Under the pieces are notes generated by a model. The model was not told the origin of the DNA, ran no database searches, and saw only the letters and a list, made by a program, of their open reading frames with translations. A stretch of 64,000 bases of DNA from an uncultured Paracoccaceae bacterium (GTDB lineage Bacteria > Pseudomonadota > Alphaproteobacteria > Rhodobacterales > Rhodobacteraceae): assembly GCA_947500825.1 (NCBI GenBank), contig CANMTR010000011.1, positions 41,209 through 105,208 on the forward strand, read 5' to 3'. Below are positions 1-7,614 of this stretch, in pieces. The position numbers were made by a program, and so were the translations under genes. Within the stretch, counting starts at the first letter, position 1. The number at the start of each line of letters is the position of its first letter.

Positions 1-812
1 CCCCAGGGAGACGGCTCGAAGCGCTTCAGCATCTCCTGCTCCACCGATCCGCCCAAGGGTTGCCCCGAGAACCGGATTTCCTGGAAGATCTGCCAGGCGA
101 AACCCGCCAGCAGGCCCAGCACGACGGCAAGGATGAATCGCCGGTCGAACAGGACGTTGCGCACCCGGTCCCCTTGCAGCGGTGCGGTCATCGCCAGACC
201 CAGCATCGCGAACAGTAGAAAGCCCATCGGGGTCGGGCTCTTCTGCAAGCCCGCCAGGAAGACCGCGACGGGAAACAGGAGCCAGTAGCGCCTGTCCCTG
301 AGCGCCAGCAGAATCGCCAGGATACCCAGGGTGGAAAAGAAGCTGGCCCCGCCATCCAGCATGGCTGCCGTCGTATGCTCCCAGAAATGGGTCGAGGTGG
401 ACAGGACGGCCACCGAGGCAGGCGCGACCCAGGGCCATTTCGGCACCATCACCGCGGCGAGTGCGGCCGTGGCGATCATGGTGCAGATGCCGAAAAAGAG
501 CGACGGCAGGCGCAGCGCGACCAGGTAATCCGCCCCCAGCTCCATCAGTCCGGCGGACATCCAGTACTGCAGGGGAGGTTTCTTCAGGGTCGGCTCCCCC
601 AGCGCGAACACGGCCCACCAATCCCCGAGCGCGGAAAATCCCATCGCGCGATCGAACGTGTAGAATTCATCGTAATGGCTCAGCCCTCCGTCACCCAGCC
701 CGCGCCCGTGCCACAAGCCGATGGCAGCGATCAGGAGGGCCGTGACGAGAAGCGGGGCCCACCACTCCGGACGCGGCGCGGCGGTTTTCGGTCGGGACAG
801 AGAGTAATGCAT
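1..812 (-). CDS. GT-C glycosyltransferase, ArnT/PMT (GT39)-like, 3' end outside window
   Basis: Partial gene: 270 N-terminal residues are visible and the reading frame runs off the window edge. The protein has a short cytoplasmic N-terminus, a first membrane helix at about residues 17-34, an acidic Asp48-Glu49 pair in the first periplasmic loop, and then a series of hydrophobic segments. That layout is typical of membrane glycosyltransferases that take sugars from polyprenyl-phosphate donors and act in the inner membrane facing the periplasm. The start ATG follows AAGAAGG at good spacing. Acceptor (lipid A, protein or other) cannot be told from this part. The call rests on topology and the acidic pair, so the subfamily is uncertain. 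Confidence 0.72.
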   Translation of the reverse strand, partial: MHYSLSRPKTAAPRPEWWAPLLVTALLIAAIGLWHGRGLGDGGLSHYDEFYTFDRAMGFSALGDWWAVFALGEPTLKKPPLQYWMSAGLMELGADYLVALRLPSLFFGICTMIATAALAAVMVPKWPWVAPASVAVLSTSTHFWEHTTAAMLDGGASFFSTLGILAILLALRDRRYWLLFPVAVFLAGLQKSPTPMGFLLFAMLGLAMTAPLQGDRVRNVLFDRRFILAVVLGLLAGFAWQIFQEIRFSGQPLGGSVEQEMLKRFEPSPW

Positions 813-1175
813 CGCCTTCTTGCGCTCAGGATCGACTTATCCCTGTCGGGTAGTCCAATTCCCCTCCTGGCGCACTGGCTTTCCCCTGCCGACCGGCATT
901 GGTGCGCAATGTGGGTGAAGGCCGGGCGTCCCCATTGTCCCGCCCAGCGATCCCTTCGGAGCCCGACAGGGGCAGGCCAATCCGGCGATAACCCGTAGCG
1001 CCCGAACGGGGTGACGTGTCGTGCCGCCGTCGTCCGGTCGGCGCGCGTCTGGCGAAGCGGAAAACTCGGTCCGTGGTGAAGGCGCGGGGGACGGCGAATT
1101 CGGTCTCCGGCATGTTCTGCGCCTCGCGCAGCTCGTCCAAAGACTGAGGCGGAGTAACGACGGGAGATGGAAGAA
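813..1175. other. Intergenic stretch, no convincing gene
   Basis: Between the glycosyltransferase start and the 3' end of tRNA-Phe. A 95-codon minus-strand frame (ATG at 1113, stop at 826) is present. Its product would be rich in Arg, Gly, Pro and Thr with no recognisable domain, so I do not call it a gene. No clear terminator or promoter was recognised. Confidence 0.5.
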
Positions 1176-1250
1176 TGGTGCCCGGGGGCGGAATCGAACC
1201 ACCGACACGAGGATTTTCAATCCACTGCTCTACCCCTGAGCTACCCGGGC
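1176..1250 (-). tRNA. tRNA-Phe (GAA)
   Basis: A full cloverleaf can be drawn: acceptor stem GCCCGGG/CCCGGGC, D-arm GCTC/GAGC, anticodon loop TTGAAAA with anticodon GAA, T-arm with TTCGATT loop, discriminator A and an encoded CCA. The anticodon stem has a U28-U42 mismatch (GTGGA against TCCTC), where E. coli tRNA-Phe is fully paired as I recall it. It lies just downstream of yacG on the same strand. Confidence 0.95.
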
Positions 1251-1330
1251 ACGGGTCGGGGCCTGCGGCCCCGCGGGTGGCGCCCTCATAGACGCGCGCG
1301 GGGAGAAGGTCCAGAGGGTGAAGGCAGAAA

Positions 1331-1498
1331 TCAGTGCGGCTTGTCCCCGCCGTCGTCCTCGTCCCAGCTTTCCGTCTCCTCGGCGGGGACGGCGTAGCCG
1401 CCCGAGAGCCAGCGGCCCAGGTCGATGTCGGCACAGCGCTTCGAGCAGAACGGCCGGTATTCCGGGTCGGTGGCGCGCGCGCAGATGGGGCAGGTCAC
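1331..1498 (-). CDS. yacG: DNA gyrase inhibitor YacG (zinc-binding)
   Basis: A 55-residue protein with the YacG zinc-ribbon pattern: Cys3-x2-Cys6 and Cys18-x3-Cys22, followed by the conserved D-L-G-R-W segment and an acidic tail. Family members bind zinc and inhibit gyrase by contacting GyrB. The start is a GTG overlapping the TGA of the upstream ribonuclease gene (GTGA), implying translational coupling. It closes the infA-maf-RNase-yacG run. Confidence 0.9.
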   Translation of the reverse strand: MTCPICARATDPEYRPFCSKRCADIDLGRWLSGGYAVPAEETESWDEDDGGDKPH

Positions 1499-2535
1499 GA
1501 CACCCCTCCCAGGAGGCGGTGAAGCGGAAGCCGCTCCCGCCTCCGTTGCAGCTCGAAATGACCGAGCGGCGTCCAGCCCGCGAGGGTCGTGTCGACGGGA
1601 TCGGCGCGGAACGCGGCGCGCAGGACGCTCTCGATCGTGCGGCGGTCCTTCTTGGGGGCGGGGGCCATGTCCACGGCGATCTGGCCGCCCAGACCGCGGC
1701 AGCGCAGGGCGGCGGGCAACGCCCGCGCGCAGGCGATATCGGCCTTCAGGCCCGCCGCGAGCGACGTGTCCGACCCGGTGTTCACGTCCACCGCGACGAG
1801 CGCGCTGGTCGGCTCGACCGTCATCCAGGCGCCGCCGGGCAGGTCAACGCGCGGATGGGCCAGCGCCTCGACCATGGCGTCGATGCCGTGGTCGGCGAAA
1901 TTGCCCGGGTCCGCGAAGAGGGCGTCGGGCGTCGGCCAGTCGCGCCAGGCCAGCATGTGGGGGTCGGGCCCGTCGGCGAGAAGCTCCGGCTCGTGGCCTT
2001 CGTCGCCCGCGACCCGGTGGGCGAGGTCCAGCATCGCGGCCAGATCCTCGGCCACCTCGTCCGGGGCCGCGGCGTCCGTGGCCGAGCGCAGGATCACGCC
2101 AAGCTCTCCCGGAGGACCGGCCACGTCGTGGATCAACGCGAGGAGGACCTCCCGTGCCTCCTCGTCGCGGATCGTGCGCGACACGTTGTAGCCGGGCTTG
2201 CCGGGCGTGACGATCACGTGGCGCGACTTGAAGACCGGATCGGACGTGACGGGAACCGCCTTGCCGTCCTCCGCGAAGCCCGTCACCTGCACTAGGAGGG
2301 TCTGGCCGGGCCGCAGGCCCCGCGCCTTCTTCAGGAAGGCGGTGCCACCGGGCAGGCGCAGGGTCACGCCGCCCTGTCCCTTCATCGGGCGCTCCACGAT
2401 CCCGCGGTAGATCGCGCCCGGCAGGGGGACATCCTCGTCGGGGGCGACGAGGAGGTCGTCCAGCCGGCCATCCACGAGCCGCGCGGCCGCGAGCCGGCCG
2501 GCGACCCGGTCGAGGTGAACGGTCGAGCCCTTCAT
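1495..2535 (-). CDS. Ribonuclease E/G family protein
   Basis: 346 residues, a short form with only the catalytic region and without the long scaffold tail of RNase E. The DNase-I-like catalytic core is visible near residues 240-300: a V-A-V-D-V-N-T-G segment and a G-G-Q-I-A-V-D-M segment supply the two metal-binding aspartates expected in the family. The N-terminal part contains an S1-like stretch (residues about 35-110). Family members cleave single-stranded AU-rich RNA in rRNA maturation and mRNA decay. It overlaps maf upstream by four bases (ATGA) and yacG downstream. Whether to call it Rng or a third RNase E/G subfamily is uncertain. Confidence 0.85.
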   Translation of the reverse strand: MKGSTVHLDRVAGRLAAARLVDGRLDDLLVAPDEDVPLPGAIYRGIVERPMKGQGGVTLRLPGGTAFLKKARGLRPGQTLLVQVTGFAEDGKAVPVTSDPVFKSRHVIVTPGKPGYNVSRTIRDEEAREVLLALIHDVAGPPGELGVILRSATDAAAPDEVAEDLAAMLDLAHRVAGDEGHEPELLADGPDPHMLAWRDWPTPDALFADPGNFADHGIDAMVEALAHPRVDLPGGAWMTVEPTSALVAVDVNTGSDTSLAAGLKADIACARALPAALRCRGLGGQIAVDMAPAPKKDRRTIESVLRAAFRADPVDTTLAGWTPLGHFELQRRRERLPLHRLLGGVS

Positions 2536-3101
2536 GGTGCCTCCCAGATCGACAGGCCGGCGGCGCCGAGCAGCTGAACCGTCTCGGCCACCGGCAGGCC
2601 CATGATGGCGGAATAGGACCCTTCGATCCAGGGGACGAACGCGCCCGCGGGGCCTTGGATGGCGTAGCCGCCGGCCTTGCCCCGCCAGTCTCCGGTGGCG
2701 ACGTATCCTTCGATCTCGTCGCGGGAGAGGCGCTTCATCCGCACGGTGCTGACCACCTCCCGCGTGAGGACGCGGGAGACGTCGCGGACGCAGATCGCGG
2801 TGATCACCCGATGGCGCCGACCCGACAGGAGCGCGAGGAACGCGCGCGCCTCGTCCGCATCGGCGGGCTTGCCCAGGATGCGGCGCCCGGCGTGAACGGC
2901 CGTATCGGCGCAGAGCAGGATCTCGCCCTCCGACACGTCGAGCGCCTCGGCCTTCTGGCGCGCCATGCGCATGCAGTAGGGGCGCGGAAGCTCGCCCCGG
3001 GCGGGCGTTTCGTCGATGTCGGGGGAGCGGATGTCGGCCGGTATCATGCCCAGACCCGTCAGGATTTCCAGCCGGCGCGGGGAGCCAGATCCTAGGATCA
3101 G
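2532..3101 (-). CDS. maf: Maf-like nucleotide pyrophosphatase, apparent CTG start
   Basis: Maf family house-cleaning pyrophosphatase that hydrolyses non-canonical nucleoside triphosphates. The family's essential N-terminal loop (G-S-G-S-P-R-R) lies upstream of the first ATG in this frame, so that ATG (3047) would give a truncated enzyme. In-frame upstream there is no ATG, GTG or TTG before a stop, but a CTG at 3101-3099 directly precedes I-L-G-S-G-S-P-R-R, with a GTGAGG Shine-Dalgarno-like segment just before it. This gives 189 residues, the usual family length. Other landmarks are I-D-E-T-P, the C-A-D-T-A-V active-site segment and the [10 protein letters not shown] motif. The gene follows infA by about 10 bases. 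Confidence 0.88.
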   Translation of the reverse strand: MILGSGSPRRLEILTGLGMIPADIRSPDIDETPARGELPRPYCMRMARQKAEALDVSEGEILLCADTAVHAGRRILGKPADADEARAFLALLSGRRHRVITAICVRDVSRVLTREVVSTVRMKRLSRDEIEGYVATGDWRGKAGGYAIQGPAGAFVPWIEGSYSAIMGLPVAETVQLLGAAGLSIWEAP

Positions 3102-3111
3102 GCGCGGACCC

Positions 3112-3330
3112 TCACTTGAAGCGGTAATTGATCCGCCCTTTGGTCAGGTCATAGGGGGTCATCTCGACTTGGACCTTGTCACCGGCGAGGACGCGGATGC
3201 GGTTCTTGCGCATCTTGCCTGCCGTGTGTGCGATGATCTCATGGCCGTTCTCCAGCTCGACCCGGAATGTCGCATTCGGCAGGAGTTCCTTCACGACACC
3301 GGGAAATTCGAGCAGTTCTTCCTTAGCCAT
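3112..3330 (-). CDS. infA: Translation initiation factor IF-1
   Basis: 72 residues forming a single S1/OB-fold domain. It opens [11 protein letters not shown] and ends R-I-N-Y-R-F-K, characteristic of alphaproteobacterial IF-1. It binds the 30S A site during initiation. A longer open frame upstream is ignored, because GGAG lies six bases before this ATG and the family starts here. It is followed closely by maf. Confidence 0.97.
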   Translation of the reverse strand: MAKEELLEFPGVVKELLPNATFRVELENGHEIIAHTAGKMRKNRIRVLAGDKVQVEMTPYDLTKGRINYRFK

Positions 3331-3406
3331 TGTCACTCCGTGGTTTGTCCTCCGCCTTAACGGATGGCGTCTAGATGGAGCCAAACGCGGGAGGAATCAA
3401 GCCAGA

Positions 3407-3868
3407 TCACGCGGTCTCGCTCATCGCGCAGATCAGGGTGAACAAACGCCGCGCGGTGGTCTCGTCCATCCGCGCCCTGTCCGACAGGCGTGCCTGCAGC
3501 TGGCGCGCGGCCTCCGAGTGGATCTCGCGCCTGGCCGCGTCGATCTCCTCGATCCGGGCGGGGGGCAGGGACCGCACCGCCTCGGCGTAGCTCTTGCACA
3601 TGGTGCGGTAATCCTTCGACGCTTGGGCCAGGCCGCCGAGCGCAAGGGTGAAGGCGCCCTCGGACCCGTCCGCTGCGTGCCAGCGGATGCGGATGCGCCC
3701 GTCCTCGGCTCCCAGGCGCAGCCGATAGGGGCCGGGCGCCTCGGTCAGCTCGAACACGCTGGCCTCCTGCAGGTCGAAGATCGCCACGCGGCGTTCCTGC
3801 TCCAGCTCGGGCGTCGGCGCGGCGCCGCCGTCCTCGAGTTCCAGATGGCTGATATCGGTCATCGGCAT
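3407..3868 (-). CDS. UPF0262 family protein
   Basis: 153 residues matching the UPF0262 family confined to Alphaproteobacteria. Seen features are the early I-S-H-L-E-L segment, the P-T-P-E-L-E-Q-E-R-x-V-A-I-F-D-L block around residues 18-33, and a conserved C-terminal helical region ending near A-R-R-L-F-T-L-I-C-A-M. No enzymatic motif or membrane segment is visible and the function is unknown. Met3 is an alternative start. It sits between hisD and infA. In related genomes I recall a low-molecular-weight phosphatase gene between this family and infA; none is present in the 76-base gap here. Confidence 0.85.
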   Translation of the reverse strand: MPMTDISHLELEDGGAAPTPELEQERRVAIFDLQEASVFELTEAPGPYRLRLGAEDGRIRIRWHAADGSEGAFTLALGGLAQASKDYRTMCKSYAEAVRSLPPARIEEIDAARREIHSEAARQLQARLSDRARMDETTARRLFTLICAMSETA

Positions 3869-3938
3869 GTCGATCCGTGTCCAGGGGGCGACCTTCTCGC
3901 GCGCGGGGGAGCTAGGCCCCCCGCGCCGCCCGTCGAGG

Positions 3939-5237
3939 TCAGTTCAGCCGGTCGAGCCGCGCCCGCACGCTCAGGCCGTGCGCCTCGAGGCTTTCCGAGC
4001 GCGCCAGCGTCTCGGCCGCCGGCCCCACGGCGCGCAGGGCCTCCGGCGTCATCCGCGCCATGGTGGTGCGCTTGAGGAAGTCCATCACCGACAGCCCGCT
4101 GGAGAATCGGGCGGACCTCGCCGTGGGAAGGACGTGGTTCGGCCCGCCCACGTAATCGCCGATGGCCTCCGGCGTCCAGGCGCCCAGGAAGATGGCGCCG
4201 GCGTTGCGGATGCGCCCCGCCAGCGTCTCGGGGTCGGCGACGCACAGCTCCAGGTGTTCGGGCGCGAAGCGGTCGGCGAGCCGCGCGGCCTCGTCCAGGT
4301 CGCGCACGACGATCACCGCGCCGCAGCCCTCCCAGCTCGCCCGCGCGATCTCGCGGCGGCTCAGGTTTTCCAGGCGCGCCTCCACGGCCACCATGACCCG
4401 CTCGGCCATGTCCCGATCGGTGGTGATCAGCACCGACTGCGCGCTCTCGTCGTGCTCGGCCTGGCTCAGGAGGTCGAGCGCGATCCAGTCGGGGTCGTTG
4501 TCGCCGTCCGCGATCACCACGATCTCGGACGGGCCGGCGATCATGTCGATCCCCACGCGGCCGAAGACCCGGCGCTTGGCCGCCGCGACATAAGCATTGC
4601 CCGGCCCGGTGATCTTGTCGACCGCCGCGATCGTTTCGGTGCCGTAGGCCAGCGCGGCGATCGCCTGCGCGCCCCCCACGCGGTAGATCTTGTCGACGCC
4701 CGAAAGCTGCGCGGCCAGGATCACTAGCGGATTGGTCACGCCGCCGGGCGTGGGCGCGGTGACGACCAGGCGCTCCACCCCCGCCACCCGGGCGGGGATC
4801 GCGTTCATCAGCACGGAGGAGGGATAGGAGGCGCGCCCCCCCGGCACGTAGAGGCCCGCGGCTCCCACCGCGCTCCACCGCCAGCCCAGGGTCGCGCCCT
4901 GGGCGTCGGTCCAGCTCTCGTCGCGGGGCATCTGCCGTTCGTGGTAGGCGCGGATGCGCTCGGCCGCCAGTTCCAGGGCGCTGCGCTCGTCGGGGGGGAC
5001 GGAGGCGACGGCCGCCGCGATCTCCTCCTCGGAGAAGGCCAGTCGCTCGGGCGTCAGCTCCATGCCGTCGAACCGCGCGGTCAGCTCTATCAACGCCGCG
5101 TCGCCGCGCTTGCGCACATCCGCCAGGATCGCCTCCACCGTGGCGTCCACGTCGGGCGAATCCTCGCGCTTCATCGACAGGAGCGCCGCGAGCTCCGCCT
5201 CGAACCCGTCCGACATTGCGTCCAGAAACCGGACCAT
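3939..5237 (-). CDS. hisD: Histidinol dehydrogenase
   Basis: Catalyses the last two steps of histidine synthesis, L-histidinol to L-histidine via histidinal with two NAD+. The 432-residue length fits the family. The P-G-G-R-A-S-Y-P-S-S-V-L-M-N segment, the G-P-S-E-I glycine-rich segment, the P-E-H-L-E-L catalytic region and the N-H-V-L-P-T / R-F-S-S-G-L-S-V zinc and substrate region are all present. It is separated from hisS-hisZ-hisG, which lie about 52 kb away in this window. It lies between DUF2948 (55 bases upstream) and UPF0262. Confidence 0.96.
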   Translation of the reverse strand: MVRFLDAMSDGFEAELAALLSMKREDSPDVDATVEAILADVRKRGDAALIELTARFDGMELTPERLAFSEEEIAAAVASVPPDERSALELAAERIRAYHERQMPRDESWTDAQGATLGWRWSAVGAAGLYVPGGRASYPSSVLMNAIPARVAGVERLVVTAPTPGGVTNPLVILAAQLSGVDKIYRVGGAQAIAALAYGTETIAAVDKITGPGNAYVAAAKRRVFGRVGIDMIAGPSEIVVIADGDNDPDWIALDLLSQAEHDESAQSVLITTDRDMAERVMVAVEARLENLSRREIARASWEGCGAVIVVRDLDEAARLADRFAPEHLELCVADPETLAGRIRNAGAIFLGAWTPEAIGDYVGGPNHVLPTARSARFSSGLSVMDFLKRTTMARMTPEALRAVGPAAETLARSESLEAHGLSVRARLDRLN

Positions 5238-5292
5238 CGTCCCTCCCAGGGGCTTCTTTGCTTCTCTGATATACGCCTGCCGACCCCTCGCC

Positions 5293-5760
5293 TCAGGCGC
5301 CGTGGTCGGGCACCTTGCCCGACGGCGCGCGATAGGGCCGGGTCACGTCGCGCAGGGTCACCTCAAGCGCCTCGACCTCTAGCGCGATGGCGCCGTCGCC
5401 CGCCAGGGTCACCAGGATGCGTCCGCCCCCGTCCGTCCCCGGCTCCAGCGCGATCGACAGGACCTGAAGGACCACGTCGCGGTCGTTCCGGTCGATCCCC
5501 TGGGTGCGGACCGAGGCGACGTCCTCGACGCCCAGCACGGTCTGGACGCGCTCCACGTCCCCCGCGGCGATCCGGTCGTCCTCGCGCCGCAGGCGGTTCA
5601 GGAGCATCCCGAACCGTCTCTGGCCGCGGTTCCACGTCATCTCGGTGACGGGCACCACCGCGTCCTGGACCAGCGACGAGATCACCGCCAGGTCCTCCGC
5701 GTCCATCGCCCTGAGCCGCAATGCGCCGCCCCGCGCGTCCTCGAACCTCGCGTCGCTCAT
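5293..5760 (-). CDS. DUF2948 family protein
   Basis: 155 residues resembling DUF2948, small alphaproteobacterial proteins encoded between murA and hisD. It has a [16 protein letters not shown] segment near the start and an R-x-F-x-M-L-L-N-R-x-R-R-E region mid-protein, with no signal peptide or membrane helix. The ATG overlaps the murA stop (ATGA), so it is translated from the murA transcript. Function unknown. Confidence 0.82.
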   Translation of the reverse strand: MSDARFEDARGGALRLRAMDAEDLAVISSLVQDAVVPVTEMTWNRGQRRFGMLLNRLRREDDRIAAGDVERVQTVLGVEDVASVRTQGIDRNDRDVVLQVLSIALEPGTDGGGRILVTLAGDGAIALEVEALEVTLRDVTRPYRAPSGKVPDHGA

Positions 5761-7025
5761 CTCTCGGTGATCCTCTCGACCCGCGCGCCCACCGCGCCCA
5801 GCTTGTCCTCGACCTGCTCGTAGCCGCGATCCAGGTGATAGACCCGGTTGACCACCGTGTCCCCTTCGGCGGCAAGCCCCGCAAGGATCAGCGACACGCT
5901 GGCGCGCAGATCCGTGGCCATCACCGGCGCGCCCTTCAGCCGCTCCACCCCGTGGACGACGGCGGTTCCCCCCGAGACCTCGATCCGCGCGCCCATGCGG
6001 ATCAGCTCCGGCGCGTGCATGAACCGGTTCTCGAAGATCGTCTCGTGCAGGGTCGAGGTTCCCTCGGCCGTGCACAGGAGCGCCATCATCTGCGCCTGGA
6101 GGTCGGTCGGGAAGCCGGGGAACGGCTCGGTGGTCACGTCCACCGCCCGGGCCCGCCCGTTGCCGCGCGACACGCGCAGACCGCGTTCGGTCTCCTCGAC
6201 GGAGATGCCGGCCGCCTCCAGCCGTTCGCAGAAGGCCGCGATTAACTCGATCCGGCCGCCCAGACATTCCACGCTGCCGCCGCAGATCGCCGGGGCCAGC
6301 ATGTACGTGCCCAGCTCGATCCGGTCGGGCACGACCGGGTGGGTGGCGCCCGACAGGCGCTCGACCCCCTCGACGGTGATCGTGCCGGTGCCCTCTCCGT
6401 CGATCTGCGCGCCCATCCGGCGCAGGCACCGGGCCAGGTCCGCGATCTCGGGCTCTCGCGCCGCGTTCTCGATCACGGTGGTCCCGCGGGCCAGCGTGGC
6501 GGCCATCAGGACGTTCTCCGTCGCGCCCACCGACACCTTGGAGAACGTCACCCGGCCGCCCTTCAGGCCCCCGGGGGCCTTGGCGTGGACGTAGCCGTCG
6601 CGCAGGTCCAGCTCGGCCCCCAGCGCCTCGAGCGCCGTGAGGTGCAGGTCCACGGGCCGCGCACCGATGGCGCAGCCGCCGGGCAGGGAGACGATCGCGT
6701 GGCCGTCGCGCGCCAGCAACGGCCCCAGGACCAGGATCGAGGCGCGCATCTTCCGGACGATGTCGTAATCGGCCACGTGGTTGTCGAGCGCGTGGGACGA
6801 CATCGACAGGACGCGCCCCTCCTGCAGGCCCGTCACCTCGGCGCCGAGCGAGCGCAACAGCGCCGTCATCGTCGCGATATCCGACAGGCGCGGCGCGTTC
6901 GTCAGCGTCAACGGCTCCTCGCTCAGGAGCGTCGCGGGCATCAGCGTCAGGCAGGCGTTCTTGGCGCCCGCAATGGGGATCTGTCCGGAAAGCTCTGCGC
7001 CGCCGGTCACGACGATGGAGTCCAT
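5757..7025 (-). CDS. murA: UDP-N-acetylglucosamine 1-carboxyvinyltransferase
   Basis: First committed step of peptidoglycan synthesis: transfer of enolpyruvate from PEP to UDP-GlcNAc in the cytoplasm. The 422-residue protein has the EPSP-synthase-like double fold, an A-G-A-K-N-A segment with Lys22-Asn23, and the catalytic loop [11 protein letters not shown] with Cys118 present, so it should be fosfomycin sensitive. A 52-codon gene ends ten bases upstream and DUF2948 overlaps its stop. Confidence 0.97.
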   Translation of the reverse strand: MDSIVVTGGAELSGQIPIAGAKNACLTLMPATLLSEEPLTLTNAPRLSDIATMTALLRSLGAEVTGLQEGRVLSMSSHALDNHVADYDIVRKMRASILVLGPLLARDGHAIVSLPGGCAIGARPVDLHLTALEALGAELDLRDGYVHAKAPGGLKGGRVTFSKVSVGATENVLMAATLARGTTVIENAAREPEIADLARCLRRMGAQIDGEGTGTITVEGVERLSGATHPVVPDRIELGTYMLAPAICGGSVECLGGRIELIAAFCERLEAAGISVEETERGLRVSRGNGRARAVDVTTEPFPGFPTDLQAQMMALLCTAEGTSTLHETIFENRFMHAPELIRMGARIEVSGGTAVVHGVERLKGAPVMATDLRASVSLILAGLAAEGDTVVNRVYHLDRGYEQVEDKLGAVGARVERITER

Positions 7026-7035
7026 ACTCTGCGTC

Positions 7036-7194
7036 CTACTGCTCGCTCTCGTCTCGGTCGGACGTGTCGGACTTGTCCTTGCGCGCCGTGGCCTGAGCCT
7101 TGCGACGGGCGATGTTGGACTTCAGCGCGGCCTTCAACCGGTCTTCCCGGGGGCCGGTGCGCTCGTTCCGCGTCTCGTTCGTCCGCTTCGACAT
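7036..7194 (-). CDS. Small conserved-type basic protein of unknown function
   Basis: 52 residues with a strongly charged composition: an R-T-N-E-T-R-N-E-R stretch, then a basic helix ([17 protein letters not shown]) and an Asp/Ser-rich tail. I recall similar short proteins upstream of murA in Rhodobacterales. An upstream in-frame ATG (7257) would add 21 residues, but those are not like the rest, so the inner Met is chosen. The ribosome-binding site is weak. Function unknown. Confidence 0.6.
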   Translation of the reverse strand: MSKRTNETRNERTGPREDRLKAALKSNIARRKAQATARKDKSDTSDRDESEQ

Positions 7195-7300
7195 GGGGCC
7201 GACATAGACGGAACGCGAAGCGCGGTCCAGTTCCCGCGAATTTGTCGTGACGCCCACTTGCGCCCGTTCCGCTCAAGGTCTAGGGACCGCCCATCGCGAT

Positions 7301-7375
7301 GCTGCCGTAGCTCAGGGGTAGAGCACTCCCTTGGTAAGGGAGAGGCCGGGAGTTCGATCCTCCCCGGCAGCACCA
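7301..7375 (+). tRNA. tRNA-Thr (GGT)
   Basis: Acceptor stem GCTGCCG/CGGCAGC, D-arm GCTC/GAGC, anticodon stem-loop CTCCC-TTGGTAA-GGGAG giving anticodon GGT, T-arm with TTCGATC loop, discriminator A and encoded CCA. It stands alone between the divergent small gene and putA. Confidence 0.95.
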
Positions 7376-7580
7376 CGCTTCCCAGGCAACGCTCCGAGCG
7401 CCCGCATATGACCGGGCCGATAGTCCCCTGTCCCGTTCGACGCCATGCGCCTGCGCCGCGAGCGGTCGCCTTTCGCGGGCGGGGATCGTCCGGCACCGGC
7501 CACGACGCCTTCTGCGCGACCCGTTTCACAGCCTGTGCCTGCCCATGCCCGACCCGCCCTATAACCCGCAGGAGGGCCTG

Positions 7581-7607
7581 GGCCGCCGCCCCACGGGGGC
7601 GACGGCC
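7581..7607 (-). terminator. Hairpin at the end of putA
   Basis: Inverted repeat of twelve positions with one mismatch (GGCCGcCGCCCC against GGGGCGaCGGCC) around a three-base loop, eight bases past the putA stop. There is no T-tract, so Rho-independent termination is not certain. The remaining bases back to tRNA-Thr show no gene. Confidence 0.45.
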
Positions 7608-7614
7608 GGGTCGG

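Noticed and set aside
826..1113. A 95-codon minus-strand frame between tRNA-Phe and the glycosyltransferase
   Set aside because: Arg/Gly/Pro-rich, no domain, no good ribosome-binding site.
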